From positions 9,111,985 through 9,175,984 of the forward strand of contig NC_080058.1 in the NCBI RefSeq assembly GCF_026212465.1: DNA of 64,000 nucleotides, in the 5' to 3' direction. Below, piece by piece: positions 43,799 to 59,415 of the stretch (position 1 is the first letter of the stretch; every line of letters starts with the position of its first letter). Origin of the DNA: Amaranthus tricolor. Its lineage: Eukaryota > Streptophyta > Magnoliopsida > Caryophyllales > Amaranthaceae. A program made the position numbers and the translations under genes. The notes under the pieces were generated by a model that did no database searches, was not told where the DNA came from, and saw only the letters and a program-made list of their open reading frames with translations.

Positions 43799-46700
43799 TC
43801 AAATCTTGTTAGACTCACAACCTTGATCAGCATCAATTTGCTCCTCAAGAGTTCCAGAAAGGGTTTCAACAAGATTTAGCAGAACCATATCTGATCCATG
43901 TTTGGCCAACAACGAAACAGACACCGGAAGATCATCGTACAAACCTAGTGGTATACTTACCTGCAAAAATAAAAAAGATCTTTGTCATGAAAACGAGAAA
44001 GGGACCAAAAAATGAATGAAGGTTTTGATGCCTTGGATTTGCTAATGTAGAGGGAAGAACCTGACAAAATCCAGACACTCCGGCGATGGAGAGTAAGCTA
44101 AAAGCTCTAGAGCGAAAAGTTTCCAACGAAGATGTTGCAGTCTGTAATTTTGGTGGTGGACCAGGAACAGTTGGGATTGCAAGGATATCAGAATCCTGCA
44201 AACAGATAAAGATTTAAGAGTTTATTCAAAATTTGAAAGAACATCTAAATCCAAAAACCGATGTGGTTTAACTTTTAAGCCATTGATCAAGCTTTGTGCT
44301 AGTGTAGAGTATATAACCTATTCTGGTGCAACGAACCAACTCATCTAAAGCTTAAACAGATCGTTGAAGCCTCGAGATATGTTATATGTACTATCAAGCC
44401 GCCTCACACAAGTGTCATGCAAGCTAGAAGGGTAATTGCAACACACTCCCTTCTCTAACATGGTGCTAGATATTCTACTTGAAATGAACGATGGATGAGA
44501 TTCGAAATTGTGACCCTTTTGTCATGTCAAGGAATCAACTCAACCAAAATATTAAACTGATAGATAAAGCCCGAAATATTATGTATACTCTATCATGTGC
44601 AAGACTACAAGTTCACATTCTGAGTGTTGAGATAGTATTAACCAGATTGATGGTACTTTTTAAGTCAAGAGCTTACCCCCAGAAATGAAGTAAGTGCATC
44701 TCGAAACTCAGTCATAACAGATTTGCAAATGTCAACCTTATCATCATTAGATGAGACAGCTTCCCAAATTCTTTCCTTTAATCCTGGTCCCAGTTCAGGT
44801 TTAGTGGAAGAAACCCATTCCCCATGGTTAACCTTAAACTCATATCTACACTTCCAAATAAATAAAGAAAAAGGTCAGCCACAGAAATGACTACAGTAGC
44901 ATATAATAATCAGTTAGGTTTTAAAGATCCACTAATATACTATTGATCTGTACCTTTGTAGAATTCGCATAGCACTCGAGAGAGCTATTAATGAAGGTAC
45001 GCTGTATTCTTTTGCATGACCACTCTGGCTCATAAAATGCTTTAGGTTAGGAACATTTATCTCAATGTATTCCCCAAGGTTCCTATATTTGATAACCTGA
45101 CCTGAACAAAGATGATTAGTGAAGTTAACATAAAAAAAATTATTCATCAAGTTTCACTTGTCAAGATAACAGAAGAAGTTGCAAAAAGCTTTTATCACAA
45201 CTAAATTTTTCATAGCATTAAAGCAATAGCACCAATAATCTTACCACCGAATGATTTCTCTATTGACTTGACAAGAATTTGTTTTACTCTATCAATGGGG
45301 ATGTTTAGAAGCTTGAAGCAATCCTCAGCAATAATTATTGACTTAGAATTTGTAAGATTAGCATCAAGTGGTGGGAGTAGCACATTTCCAATTCTCTTCA
45401 GGATTGCCGGATCCCTAGCAAACCATCCTGACACATTGAAGCTAAAGTAAGGGTTGGACATCATATCGAAGAATGAAGGGTGATTCTACATATGTAGTCA
45501 AAATGCCGTTTTGCACCAGGGTATCTTGTACTTGAGATAACCCAGTTCAAGACACATAATGGGGGACTAGTTGAATAGTGGAATTTATACCAACTGTATC
45601 AAAACTCTGTGCCATAGGAATAACACCATCAACAGAGACAATCCCATGAGAAGGCCGAATTCCATAAATTTTACAAAATGCTGCTGGGACTCTCACACTT
45701 CCTCCAGTATCCGTACCTAAATACATTGAAGAAAGACAATGCCATATTTTTTAGTCATGCTGAGTTATAAAGAAAACATAAAAGGCAAGAAAATATGTAC
45801 CCAAAGAAAAATCTACAATGTTTGCCCCAACGGCAACTGCAGATCCACTAGAAGATCCTCCAGGAATTCGATCAGCTGCACATGGGTTTCTAGGAGTACC
45901 ATAATGTATGTTTTCTCCATTGATGCTATGAAACAAAATGGAAAGGAGTGGTTTATAATTACATCATATATCATTTTAGATAATTAATTATAAAAGAAAG
46001 CAAGCTACTAAGCTAAAGAAACAAACTAATTGCAGTATAATTGACTGAAACATTAGCCGAATGGTTCATTTATCGACTTTGTATTTAGCAACACTTGAGT
46101 CCTTATATATGCTTAACAACATAACTATTCTATTTTTATTGCCTATTGTAGTGAATAGTGATAGAATACTTCATAATACATAATGTGAAAAATGAGTTAT
46201 ATAGAGTTAGGTTCCCACCATAAAACATAAATCATCTTTGCTAGGATTAAGGAAGAATCACACCTTCTTTAGGGGATGCTGGGACGTAGACATTGTAAAC
46301 CATTATTAGTGACAGATCCTTGCTCAATGTTTTGCCCTTGACTGTTTGGTTGTTGGTACTAAATAGTGGTAATGAGAATGATTTATAGTATAAATTTTCA
46401 TGAAATCGCCATGCCGTTCCAATGGTGATACAACTTTGATCATAAAAATACTTCTATGTTTGCAATTTTTCTTTATCACCTAATACTACCAATCTAAATG
46501 GTAATACATTGAAAACTTGTATGAATTTTGTGAAAAAATTGAGATTATACTAAATTTGTAAAAAGCTTTTCCTACCAAGATTATACTAAGTTTTCATTAC
46601 CATTCTCACTGTTTGATAACGATGGCCAAACAGATCGTTAAGAGTAAATAATTGATTTACATAATTCCATCTTTAGAACCATATCGAACAAAAAAGTCGG

Positions 46701-48443
46701 CATCTCCCATGTTCACACTTCACAGGAAAGCCATATATCACAAGTGTGAAAGTACTTAACACATAAGCAATAAATTTAATATCTTCAAGCATCTTCAAAA
46801 GTTAAGCAATTAAAATAATTTCACTTTCAGATACAATCATACAAGTCACAAGAAAACAGCACAATGATCCATTAGGTTAATCAAATAGATAATTGGAATG
46901 TCAATTGCTAACTGGAAAAACTAACCTGTAAGCCATTTCATCCATGATAGTTTTACCAACACAAGTAGCACCCGCCTTCAAAAGAGCCAAAATAACAGGA
47001 GCAGTAGATTTGGCTTTTAGATGAGTTCTTGCCCAATCCGGATTCCCAAATCCAGTTACCAACCCTTCAACATCAAATCTGCCCCTCCAAAATACAAAGA
47101 TTTTAACTTCAGCCTGCTACTTGTAATTGTAATTATAACAAAGTAAATTTTAAGCAAAGGATAAAATGTAAATTAGTTGCAGAACACAAAAAGAAAAAAA
47201 AATCATAAGAACATTGGATTTGAAACTGAAATGAAATTCAAACAATAAATGGTTGGAGCTAGGGCGGGTTTGGATACGATATCTCAGGTCTGATTGATAT
47301 AGATTCTTGTGTATTATTAATATGCTGGGTATTTCGAATTGAGTCAAGTTATAATTGGTTTTACGGTTGTAGTTGGAGTTATATACTCTATCAATCTTCC
47401 ATTCACATGAGTGTGAATACACATCTAAAGATTCCACTTAATGAACTCCAGGCAAAACAAATTCAAACATTCAATAGTAATTAAGCTGTTGAGTCAAGCC
47501 TCAAATCTCAACATGATGGAGGTGAGTTCGATCACCTCGTAGGATACTCATTGGCTTGCACATTGGAGGGTGATAGTGTATGCAAAGGGGTATGGAAACT
47601 TATGTTTTGGATCACTTGATGAAGTGATCAAAGTGGGAGACTTTGTGTGCCTTGATGAAGGCAAGGAGTGCTCATATAAAGTTTCGAAGGTGGCTCGAGT
47701 GGTCGAGCATGAAGAGCTTGATCGAGCCACAAAATAGAAGCTGTCCAGTGAGCTCAGAACTGGCGCTCGACTGGTCGAGCCAATCCAGCTCGGGTCGAGC
47801 AATGTGCAGCAGCCCACAGTACGCGTATATTAGGGGATTAAGTGAGGCATATACAAGAGAGTAAAACTAGGTTTCACACTATAAGAGTTCTTCCTCTTTG
47901 TATTTGCACATTTGTGAGAGATTGAAGTAAAGGTTCAATCTTTGCTTTGGGAGATTGTTCTTAAAACTTTGAAAGGTGAGTCATTAGTGTAAATGAGTTT
48001 ATATTAATGATAAGATACTTTGTTTGAGGGGGAGGTATCATTAGATACTTCATATATTCTTGTGTTTTGCCATTGTTGTTGCTTGCTCTGTTTTGTTTTT
48101 GGGTGTTTACTTTGCATTAGTTTGTTTATTGTTCTTCGTCAAATATCATAGCCCATTCCCATCATAAGCATAATGCAATTTGGATTCATAAAATTTATGA
48201 AACAAATCCCATAAATAAATGTTATTAGATTACTGTAAGAACAAGATGGTTTTGAGTAAATGAAAAATTTTAGGGCAGAAGATTGAAAAAGCAAAAAGAA
48301 GCAATAAGAATGAGTAAAATAAAGAATGAAGACGTTACTTACATATCTTTGACAGCAAAAGAAAGACCAGATAAAGGAAGTTGCCCAGAAGAAGATGGAA
48401 GAAGTGTGAATTTCTCCATGAAAGCACCATGATGCAACTCCAT
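43799..48443 (-). CDS. AMI1: AMI1-type amidase (indole-3-acetamide hydrolase)
   Basis: Nine exons: 48443-48343, 47078-46926, 45925-45801, 45716-45591, 45427-45245, 45101-44954, 44845-44677, 44195-44061, 43960-43799; 433 residues (Arabidopsis AMI1 is about 425). Amidase-signature enzyme with K32 (LSFAVKDIFDVEG), cis-Ser S109 ([12 protein letters not shown]) and nucleophile S133 ([11 protein letters not shown]), the Lys-Ser-Ser triad. [27 protein letters not shown] and [12 protein letters not shown] are strongly AMI1-like. The enzyme hydrolyses indole-3-acetamide to the auxin IAA. Exon 5 was started at TGTCAG|GATGG because this restores FDTVGWFARD; the longer frame upstream would insert extra residues. 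Exon 9 begins with GTAAGTAT, itself a perfect donor. Intron 1 holds an LTR-like sequence and intron 7 a TRIM-like element. Complete, all catalytic residues present. Confidence 0.94.
44285..44560 (-). mobile_element. TRIM-like element in AMI1 intron 7
   Basis: On the minus strand: TTTTGGTTGAGTTGATTCC, TTGACATGACAAAAGGGTC, TTCGAATCTCATCC, a GTGTGAGGCGGCTTG purine/GC tract, then ATATAACATATCTCGAGG with CTTCAACGATC. Same order as the other copies, more diverged. Confidence 0.55.
47500..48060 (+). mobile_element. LTR-like sequence with palindromic repeats in AMI1 intron 1
   Basis: Non-coding stretch of higher GC with short perfect palindromes: GATCACTTGATGAAGTGATC, GCCTTGATGAAGGC, GCTCGAGTGGTCGAGC, and CTCGACTGGTCGAG with two more CTCGAGC-like copies. 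It is followed by a TATA-like/leader-like part and GTTTGAGGGGGAGGT, which resembles a polypurine tract. Organisation resembles the LTR at 55640 and later. Ends and target duplication not resolved. Confidence 0.45.
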
Positions 48444-49614
48444 CTCTCTTCCTCACCCACAGGCCACAAATCACAATCCTCTAATGGTAATCTGGTTTTC
48501 AGTCCAAAAGATGATAGCTAACGTTTTACAGATGTCGTGTTTCAGTTTTCACTAATTGCAACTTTTAGATATTTTTTCCCCAAGTTTGCTTTGTCTCAAG
48601 CCTCAAGGTTTAATTCTGGGTCAAAACGTTATGAAATCATTCTAATTGGATGATGAACAAAACTTGTTCGATTAGTTACTCTCTTAATCTCTTTGATATT
48701 GTTAGGATGGCATTGGACAAAAATTTACTAATGAAAATTAATAAATGTAGCGAGGATATTTTTATAAAAAGAAAATATGATAAAATTAAAGAGAAAGAGG
48801 AGTATGTTTAATAATTATAGGTCATTAATAAGAAAAATTAACAAATAAAAACAACTTTTAAATATAACTAAACATTTAAAATATTTAAAGTGCAACATAT
48901 GAAAGTTGTATACATAATGTTGGATTTTGATCTTTTTTATCAACTATTTTCTTGTTTGTCGTTTTTTCATATCAAACAGCACCCATTTAATGGTTCGGAT
49001 AAAAAATACACTTATTTTAGAAAATAACTTTTATAAAAAATTATTTTAATATTTAAAAAAGCTTATTTATTAAAAAAATTTATATTTTTTTGTTTTCCTG
49101 ATTTGGCCTGCACCATGAAACAAATAACAAATTCTATAACTAAATAAATAAAATAAAAATAAGTTGAGGAGTTATTTTAAGGCAAATAGATAAGTGTCCA
49201 TGCCAACAAAGGCTCCAACAACGAGAGCTTATAAACAGCATCACTTGATAGTTGATACAAACATCTTAGTACAAATCACTAATTCACTACTATATGATCA
49301 TGATTCATGAGTGAAGGTTCCCCATCGATCATCATTTTTTACTAATGAACTAAACAAAAAAGGAAAGTGTACATAATCATAATCGTACCCAGTATACCCC
49401 GCTCATAGAAAACTATGATCAGGGTCAGAGGAGGGAAGGAGGATGGCAACCCATACCCATAGAGAAGGATGCGGCTAAAAAGTCCCTCAGCTCGAGAAAG
49501 ATCCTTAGAAAAGGAAAGTGTACAGAAGGTGAAAACATGCTTTTGAGTTTTTCTACATTGCAGAATGGCAAGAGAACAGTTTGAGATGAATGAATTACTA
49601 AAAGCTATGTATTT
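48444..49614. other. AMI1 promoter and TOPORS-like 3' flank
   Basis: AT-rich, no gene. Nothing distinctive apart from AAATTTACTAATGAAAATT-type simple sequence. Confidence 0.45.
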
Positions 49615-52600
49615 TTATCCTTCAGCCCAATCAATATCATCCAAGTCTTCATCCAAAATGTAAAGATGTGAAGCAATTGGCTCCTGTTCCCTGCTAGTTT
49701 GTTCTCCGTCCTCTGAAGTTTCCCCATGCTGCTTCCAACCTAAACACCTTCTATAAGCTCTATCATAATACTCGACAGCCAAGCCTGAGGCGAGAAATAA
49801 TTCCATTTCATCTACAAACCGCTTTGTTCGAGCTGTAAGGAAAGGCAGTGCGGCATCAGCGACTATAACCTTGAACTCTTGTTGCTTTTGCTGTGCTGAG
49901 TGCGTTGTTTGTTTGGAATAAGAACTGATTAATATGCATAGCAATTCGGATATTACACCATCATTTAGCACATATTATATATCAACACAAAGGCGATAAC
50001 TTAAAGATCTGAACTTTCTTATTGCTGCATGAAAATATTAAAGATTGTTATAAATATACCTTCTTGTAAATGTGTCGATCACCCCGAGTATGTGATGCAT
50101 TATAATTTCAACATCTTCCTCCTACAAGGCAGAGCCAAGTGAATGATCTTTATTTAAAAAAGGAAATAGACAAAACTGAAGTATAAAGTGAGAAAAACTA
50201 CTTTTTTGCAACTTGGATGGGTCATCAAGTAGAAATATTGTTTGATTAAAGAGAAAATAAGATTTCGACACAGGAACTGATGCATCGAGTAGAAAGTAGG
50301 ATCACCTGTATCAGAGCCTGTAGCTCCCTTCTCAACCACTTCTCAAGCCAGTTGTTGGGCTGAAGATACTTATTCAACTTCCAAAAGCGCTCCACTTTAA
50401 ATGCATCACTTAAAAGACGTGGTTCGGGAAAAGTGTAGTAGCACTGTAGTCTATACTTGTGATCCTTTGAAAAGAAGTTGCTGCAAACTCATTGAACAGC
50501 TAGAATAAGTTCAGATGGACAGCAGCACATCATTTCCTCCAAAGCATCATAACGTGAAAAGAGCAACCATCTCAAATACCTATTGCTATTGTTTTGATTG
50601 ATAAAATGCTTTTGGAAAGTACTTCCATCATATCCGAAAATGATTGAAAAGTTTTCTGTCTGCAAAGTCATTGGATAAATAAATAATCTGGACCAATAGG
50701 GAAAAGCGATAAAAAAAAAAGAAGTTTAATTAAGGCCTTGTTTGGATGGAAAAAAAATGAAAGGAAAAGAAGGGAAAGGATCAGGACTCTGGACGGATGA
50801 AGATCCCCTTGTTTGGATAGCAAAAAGGGAGAGGGAGGGGTTTGGAGGGATTAAGTCCCTTAATTATTTTAACATCAATATCTCTCCATAAGAGGAAAGA
50901 TTTGGAAGGAAAAATGAAATTTTCTTTCTTTCCCTTCCCCTTCCTTTCCTTTCCTTCCCTTCCCCTACCCGTCCTTCCTTTTCTCTTCTAGTTTGCTATC
51001 CAAACAGCGTAAAGGATGATCAAGAAAAACAATGTATGTATAAAACAGCTATTAATAAAAAGAAAGAACTTCAATTTTCTGCGTTAGTTCCGAACTCTTC
51101 AGGAAAAAATATATTTGGTCTATTAAAAAAGTACAAGAACCTCACGACAATTTCAGCAGGCATAGGTCAAAAAGCATCCTACTGACAAGAAGCAGATTCC
51201 CTGAATTATTGAGGAGGGACTAGGGAGTATGGACCATAGATGAAATTCAAGTCAACAACTTCTATAACGAACAGGTTACTAGTCATGCTTTACAGAAACA
51301 AACTCACATGGAGAAATTCAGAAACAATGTCCTGATTTTTTGAAGTTGTGTACAGTTGAGCCTCTCTAAACCATTATCATGAAATCGAGATTTAATACCA
51401 ATATTGAATGATAGGTGATTAAATAAATCTACAAACCAATCCAATCGGTTCACACAGCAAGAAAATCAGTTTTCATGTTCAATATAAATAAATCACCTCA
51501 GGTTACATAATTTATGTAGGAATTGGTACGATTTCGTGCAAAGTGCATTTGCATCACTTATTCGCGACCGTATTGAAAACCTTTTTGAGCTAACCACGAC
51601 CGATATATGGGAAGAAACAACCACAAAAAAATCCGCATTGACAAGAAAAAGCAGTTTTGAGCCCGTCGCAAAGACTACGACTATAACTGCAATTTTTGCA
51701 CTGGAATTTCAAGGTTATCTCAAACGCAAAACCACTATAGCAAGGATTGTGAATTAAGGGACATATATGGCTAAAGAAGATTGTATTAAACCTCAATGAA
51801 ATTCAAGGAAGAGCTACTTACATTCATTATGATAATTAGTAAGTTATATACTTATATACATTGCTAAGAATCCAGTTATACATCAAAACACAAAATCTTA
51901 AGTGAAGAAATAGTCTAATTATTAAGAGACTGGTTTGTGATGATGCAATGAAGGAGAGCATGTAAGGAAAGCATTAATATTATTCTCCACATTCATTTCC
52001 GCACAAAATAAGCACAAAGCCTACCATAATCATAGTGAAAAAAAAAGGTCCCATCGCATCGCATCGGTTACATTGTAAAAGTTTTAATAAAAAACGAACA
52101 GACATTTTTCTCAATGTAAAGGGGTAAATACAATTTTGGGCCATATCAAAAGATATTTCATGATTTTGACCAATATTTAGGAGTTACAATACCACATCAC
52201 CATTTCGTTACCGCGGCAACGACCATTACTGCATTTTTGCAAAGTGCAAAAACAAGGCAAAGAACACTTCATTGAGATTCGATATGAAGTGTATCAGAAT
52301 CCTTCATTAGAGTGAACTGTCATAGCATTTTTCAGAATTTTCCATGCAATTTGATCCTCAATAGTTTCAGACATAGGAATAGCACTAAATTTCCTTTTAG
52401 TATTGTTTTCATTTTCATAAACAAAAAGTCACAGTTTTTGCCATTAGAAAAAGAGACAATTAGATAATTCGTACTTTGCATTGCTATACCCAAGCATAAA
52501 GACTACAACAAGGCTAGCAAATGGTCTAGGGTCATTCACTTAAAAAATCTAAAAAACTACTTCAAGCAAAAAAATTTATATTAGAATTATGTGGGGGGGA

Positions 52601-54932
52601 AAAAAACTAAAAATATAAAATGATCTTCTCTTGCATGCTATCTTTCATCAATTTCCAACAATAGTAAATTAGTACTAAGAATGAAGTATATTATATGTAA
52701 TAAACAAAGGAGAGGCCATTACATATATTGGCCCCAGTGCTTCTTAGGTTGGGTGTCCAAAGCAAATTATACATGAACAAAATTTATCCTTAAGATTGAG
52801 AAGATTAAACGAGAGATAAGAAGGTGATAACATGGTATTTTGACGTGTTTGAATAGGAAAGAAAGAGGTCTATTTTTGATGAGAAAAGAGACAAGAAGCT
52901 TTAAAAGAATTTGTAGAATAGAAGATTAGAACATATTCAAAGGAGAGGGGTGAACGATTTTGTATCTATGTAACATTTCAATGAAGAACGTTAAAAGATG
53001 AAGAAGAAATTGGCGTGTGATTTTTAACGAAAAGTAAAATAAATGGATTCGGTAAAGTAATGAAGAATTAAGGTAGTACGAAAGATAGAAGGACAAAGGA
53101 TAATGTTTGGCTAAAGTTTACAATCTAGAGATACACTGAAAACATATAAATTTAAGGCTCCTAAGAAGGCATTCAGTATGCACCAAAAACACAAGTAAAG
53201 CTCTTGATCCAATAGAAAATTTAGTACTGGGAAAAAAAACAAACAAGCAAAAGCTCAATTTTATGATTCATTGAACAACGATTTACATGAAGAATTACAA
53301 GAGTATTTATAGAAGAAATAAAATAAAAGAAAGCCCTAACCATACGTGTAAAAAAGGGAAGGAAAGCTTTGATTCTTGTCCTTCAATTTAAAGGGCGATA
53401 ACAACTAGTAGGTTGCGTAAGTACATGACTTCCCACAACTCACTTGAGTCACGAGTCAAATAAGGAGGTATATCGAAAGAAATTTGACTTCCTTTTTCCT
53501 CCATTTTGATGTACTAACAACATTCCAAAAAGTCATTAAGAAACTTCCATAACTACCCATATATGGACGATTCATCTTGAACTTGACTTTTTCTTTGGCA
53601 GGAATTTTATTGAATATAATTCAGATTGATGTCGTTTTGATTTACATGGGAGCAAATACATCATACAAATGTTTATGTTTGTTTATTGTGATAGAAAATA
53701 AGTTTTGTATATTGCTCAAAATACTACCATGAGTGTACTAAACATATTGGGATTGAATGCCACTTTGTAGGAGAAGTGATTATGTTATGTATCTTACTAT
53801 AGACCAAAGAGCAGATCGTCTTAGATCTTACTAAAGCCTTAGCCAAACAACAATTGGAGTTATTTCACCACTACTTGGCCTTTCATAGTATATAATTCAC
53901 AATGCTCCAGCTTGGAAAAATCAATTATAAAGTGCATTTACCTAGCTATGAGGATGTATAGTTAAATGGTTAGACATCCTAATTTACTGGGGAATTATAT
54001 TTTCCGGGTCTTTAAAAAGTTGCAACATTTCACCCAAGCATGTAGGAGAAATGTTGTAATAATTAAAAGATGGATCTCTTCTTTGTAGATGAACTAGTAC
54101 CTAGCGTTTAAAGGAATATCCAACATCAAAAGTGAAGTCAATGAAAAACTAAGATGATCACACAAATGAGAATCATATCATGTCTCAGTCAGGGAGCAAG
54201 GAGCAAGTACCGATTTTCCGAAAAGGTTCTAGCTTTGATTCTAACCTAGCTCCCCCTCTCTCTCAGTCCAACTTGCAATAAACAAAAAGATGATCACACA
54301 AATAAACATTAGCAATAACTCAGGAAGTCCCATAAACATGGGTTCAAAGCTATAGGTTAATCTTCAACTTCCACTAGAACAAAATTAGGTATCAAATTTC
54401 ACAGAGATGCATTACCACAGTAATGTTCAGTTATGAAAAATGACATCAAAGTATTCAATTTTAAAGTACCCATCAAAAAGTAAGAGAATATGGACCTTGC
54501 ATAAAGGGCACTTGATGGAAGATGGCTGGGGCAAAGAAGTCGACCTACTAGAAACCACTTGAATCCAGCGAAGAATGCACTTGTAACAAAATTCATCTGC
54601 AAAATTCACATCAATTTATAGCTTAACAACCGAACAAGCCATTCTAATGAATGAAAACCAAAAATTATAAGGAATTCAATTGAAAAAATCCATTATTATG
54701 CAAAAAAGTAATCAAGATTAACGAAAGTGAGCAGAAATTAATGAGAATAAAAGAGTAAGAGAAAGAGGAGGAAAAGAAAGGACATACGGAAGCAGCGATC
54801 TAAACAGGAGGAAGAGTGTTGAGAAATGAGAGAGAGACAGATAGGGCAAGGATCTTTGTTGGGTTTTTCATCCTTGTTACTATCCTTCATTACTGAGACA
54901 TGTAACACTGTGTTTGGATCACAATCATCCAT
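49615..54932 (-). CDS. TOPORS-like RING-finger E3 ubiquitin ligase
   Basis: Six exons: 54932-54788, 54596-54496, 50659-50580, 50480-50306, 50121-50060, 49924-49615; 290 residues. N-terminal C3HC4 RING: C29, C32, C47, H49, C52, C55, C78, C81 (DPCPICLSL, CFHEFCYKC, KCPLCK). Then TENFSIIFGYDGSTFQKHF, and a helical region FKVERFWKLNKYLQPNNWL, WLRRELQALIQEEDVEIIMH, which resembles the conserved segment after the RING in TOPORS-type proteins. The C-terminus is acidic (DEDLDDIDWAEG). Such proteins transfer ubiquitin to nuclear or cytosolic targets; the substrate is unknown. The split of the RING between exons 1 and 2 (C|AT gives His49) and all phases fit. Intron 2 is 3.8 kb and full of repeats. E3 class is secure, the TOPORS link is from memory of the family. 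Confidence 0.87.
50734..51012. mobile_element. MITE with CCTTGTTTGGAT ends, in TOPORS-like intron 2
   Basis: Left GGCCTTGTTTGGATGGAAAA, right TTTGCTATCCAAACAGCGT: an inverted pair of the TTGTTTGGAT type common in plant hAT-like MITEs. The interior is a G/A-rich then T/C-rich mirror (GGGAGAGGGAGGGG against CCTTTCCTTTCCTTCCC), so the whole can fold into a hairpin. Confidence 0.65.
51013..54495. other. Rest of TOPORS-like intron 2
   Basis: AT-rich intron with the repeat at 52060-52260 (copy B of the family at 19930-20100). No extra exon is needed: exon 2 ends CPLCK and exon 3 begins TENFSII, contiguous in relatives. Short frames (e.g. 51536-51757) lie in repeat sequence. Confidence 0.5.
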
Positions 54933-55640
54933 TGCACCAACTCGCCACGGCTAGGTGGTGTTGCACGGCTGGGTTCGGCAGTGTGGCACATCCCTCCACT
55001 TTCTTTTTAAGCTAAAAATGAAATTTTAAAATTCTTATCATGATTTCATATCAAAATTTATTTTCTTAATTTTCCTATAATAATTTTAACAATATTTTTA
55101 TCTAAATGGTGATCGGTTTCACAGGTTAACAATATTTTTCAAACATTATCATTTTCAAATTAATTTCCATAACCTATGCAAGACTTACTTTTTAACTTTC
55201 TTTAATCTCATTCACAATTATATTTTGATTTTATCCAAATATTTAACTTTTTAATTTATACTACATACATTTGTAATCCATTGGGTTTATTTTATTGGTT
55301 ATGTTTATGATATTTCATATAAGAGGAGAAAATTATAGACATGATTTTTGTGAATATATAAAAGTTAGTTAAAATATATTCATGTGACAAATTGTTTGTC
55401 TCAATGTATATATTTTTATATAATTTATCTTTTTTTGAAACATATTTATGTATTTTGAGATTCAAATTATATTCTAAAAATGTAAAAAAGAAAATTTATA
55501 CAACAAAATAAAATAAGAAGTATTTTATGCTTGGTATAGACATGTAAATGTACTTGTTACTTGTTAGTACAACTGTACAAGAGCCAAATCTACACATGTG
55601 AAGGTGATATTGATCACCGAATAACTTAATCCAATGCACA
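54933..55640. other. TOPORS-like promoter region
   Basis: AT-rich DNA with no recognisable element. No clear TATA box was assigned. Confidence 0.35.
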
Positions 55641-56211
55641 TCATCATGTTATGAGTGATGATGGGGATGCAAGGGTGTTGAGTGCAATGAAGTAGAGGCT
55701 TTAAGGAAGTAATAAATGAGGGTCTTTGATGTGTCATGATGATGGAGCAATAAAGAACAAGAAGATAGGATTGCAACAAGAGTACCTTGAACAAGGCAAG
55801 AGGTGTCTTGAACAAGGCAAGATGGAAGGTGCCTTAGATAAGGCATGGGATACACGGAATGTGCCTTGAACGAGGCACAAGTGCACATGGAAGTCAGTAA
55901 ATGGACTGCACCATGTGCTCGTTTAGAGGCCCCTTTGCGAGTTTCTGTTTTGACTTAAACTTGGTGGGCATGTTTGGGCCTTTGGGCTATGGGTTTTTTT
56001 TTTTTTTTTTTTTTTTTAGGGGCCATATAAGGTCCCTAAATTAGGTTTGTTTGGGCTATGTAGATCCCTAAAAAGGCTAATACAAGGAAAAAGAGAGGTT
56101 GAGAGCCTAGAGAATTCATAATGTATTAGATGAGCTCATGAACACCATTAAACATACAAACTTTAAGCTTGTGTAACACATTTTACAGCTTGATAGTATG
56201 TTGATTATTTG
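55640..56211 (+). mobile_element. LTR-like sequence with CCTTGAACAAGGCA palindromes (left part)
   Basis: Four spaced copies of a near-palindrome: CCTTGAACAAGGCA, TCTTGAACAAGGCA, GCCTTAGATAAGGC and GTGCCTTGAACGAGGCAC. Then a T-run (55997-56019) and leader-like DNA. The text seems to resume after the inserted element at 58983 and run to about 59110. Probably an old Copia-type LTR; its ends are not determined. Confidence 0.45.
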
Positions 56212-56352
56212 TAGAGGTGCTCAATGGGCCGGAGCGGGGTGGGTCAATTCAAAATTAAAATGGGCGGGGTGGGGGGGATTAAACCCGTTTAAATACGACC
56301 CACTTTAACCCGTTTTTTAAAAGTTTATAAAATAGTTTTTGTATTATACTTT

Positions 56353-58799
<2,447 letters not shown>

Positions 58800-59415
58800 A
58801 CTTTTATGGCCCGTTAGATCAATTCAACTATGAATATAACAATATCATATAAAAAGTGGTAATTACCAATTCCTATAACTATCCAGCCTGACCCTACCCG
58901 ACCCTTTATGCGAAGGCCCGTTAATGACCCGACCCTTGACCCATTGGGTTGACCCGCCCCGTTGAACACCTCTAATTATCCCATTTGAAAGGAAGGTGTT
59001 CAAGACACCATTTATCTTTGTGTGTATGTTTTGTTCATCAAAGCTTCAATCTTTTTATTTTCTTGTTTATACTATTTTTCCTACTGTCTTCTACACCTCC
59101 TCTTGCCATTTGAGGGTCCAAGCTTTCAGTATCTTATTTGGACTGTTGTTTATGTATTCAACATTAGTGGTAGAGTTTTTGAAACCTATTATAGAAGAAA
59201 TTTACAATCAACTCCATTATTCTATAGGAGTCAATCCACTTAATTTAAGATAGAATATGTTTTGTCCCTTCATTATAATTTTCTTTTATACATTATCCAG
59301 GTTAGTACCCATGCAATACACAATAATGATAGTTTTTGTTAAATACTTTTAAAATTAAGAAAATAATTATTAGCATTACATAAATCCGTGTATTTTGATC
59401 TTAATTAGTTTCAAT

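Noticed and set aside
45428..45464. Longer AMI1 exon 5 beginning at [10 protein letters not shown]
   Set aside because: The extra residues are not in the family, and TGTCAG|GATGG restores the conserved VGWFARD in phase.
51536..51757. 73-codon plus-strand frame in the TOPORS-like intron as an exon or gene
   Set aside because: Opposite strand to the host gene, in repeat-rich DNA, with no family resemblance.
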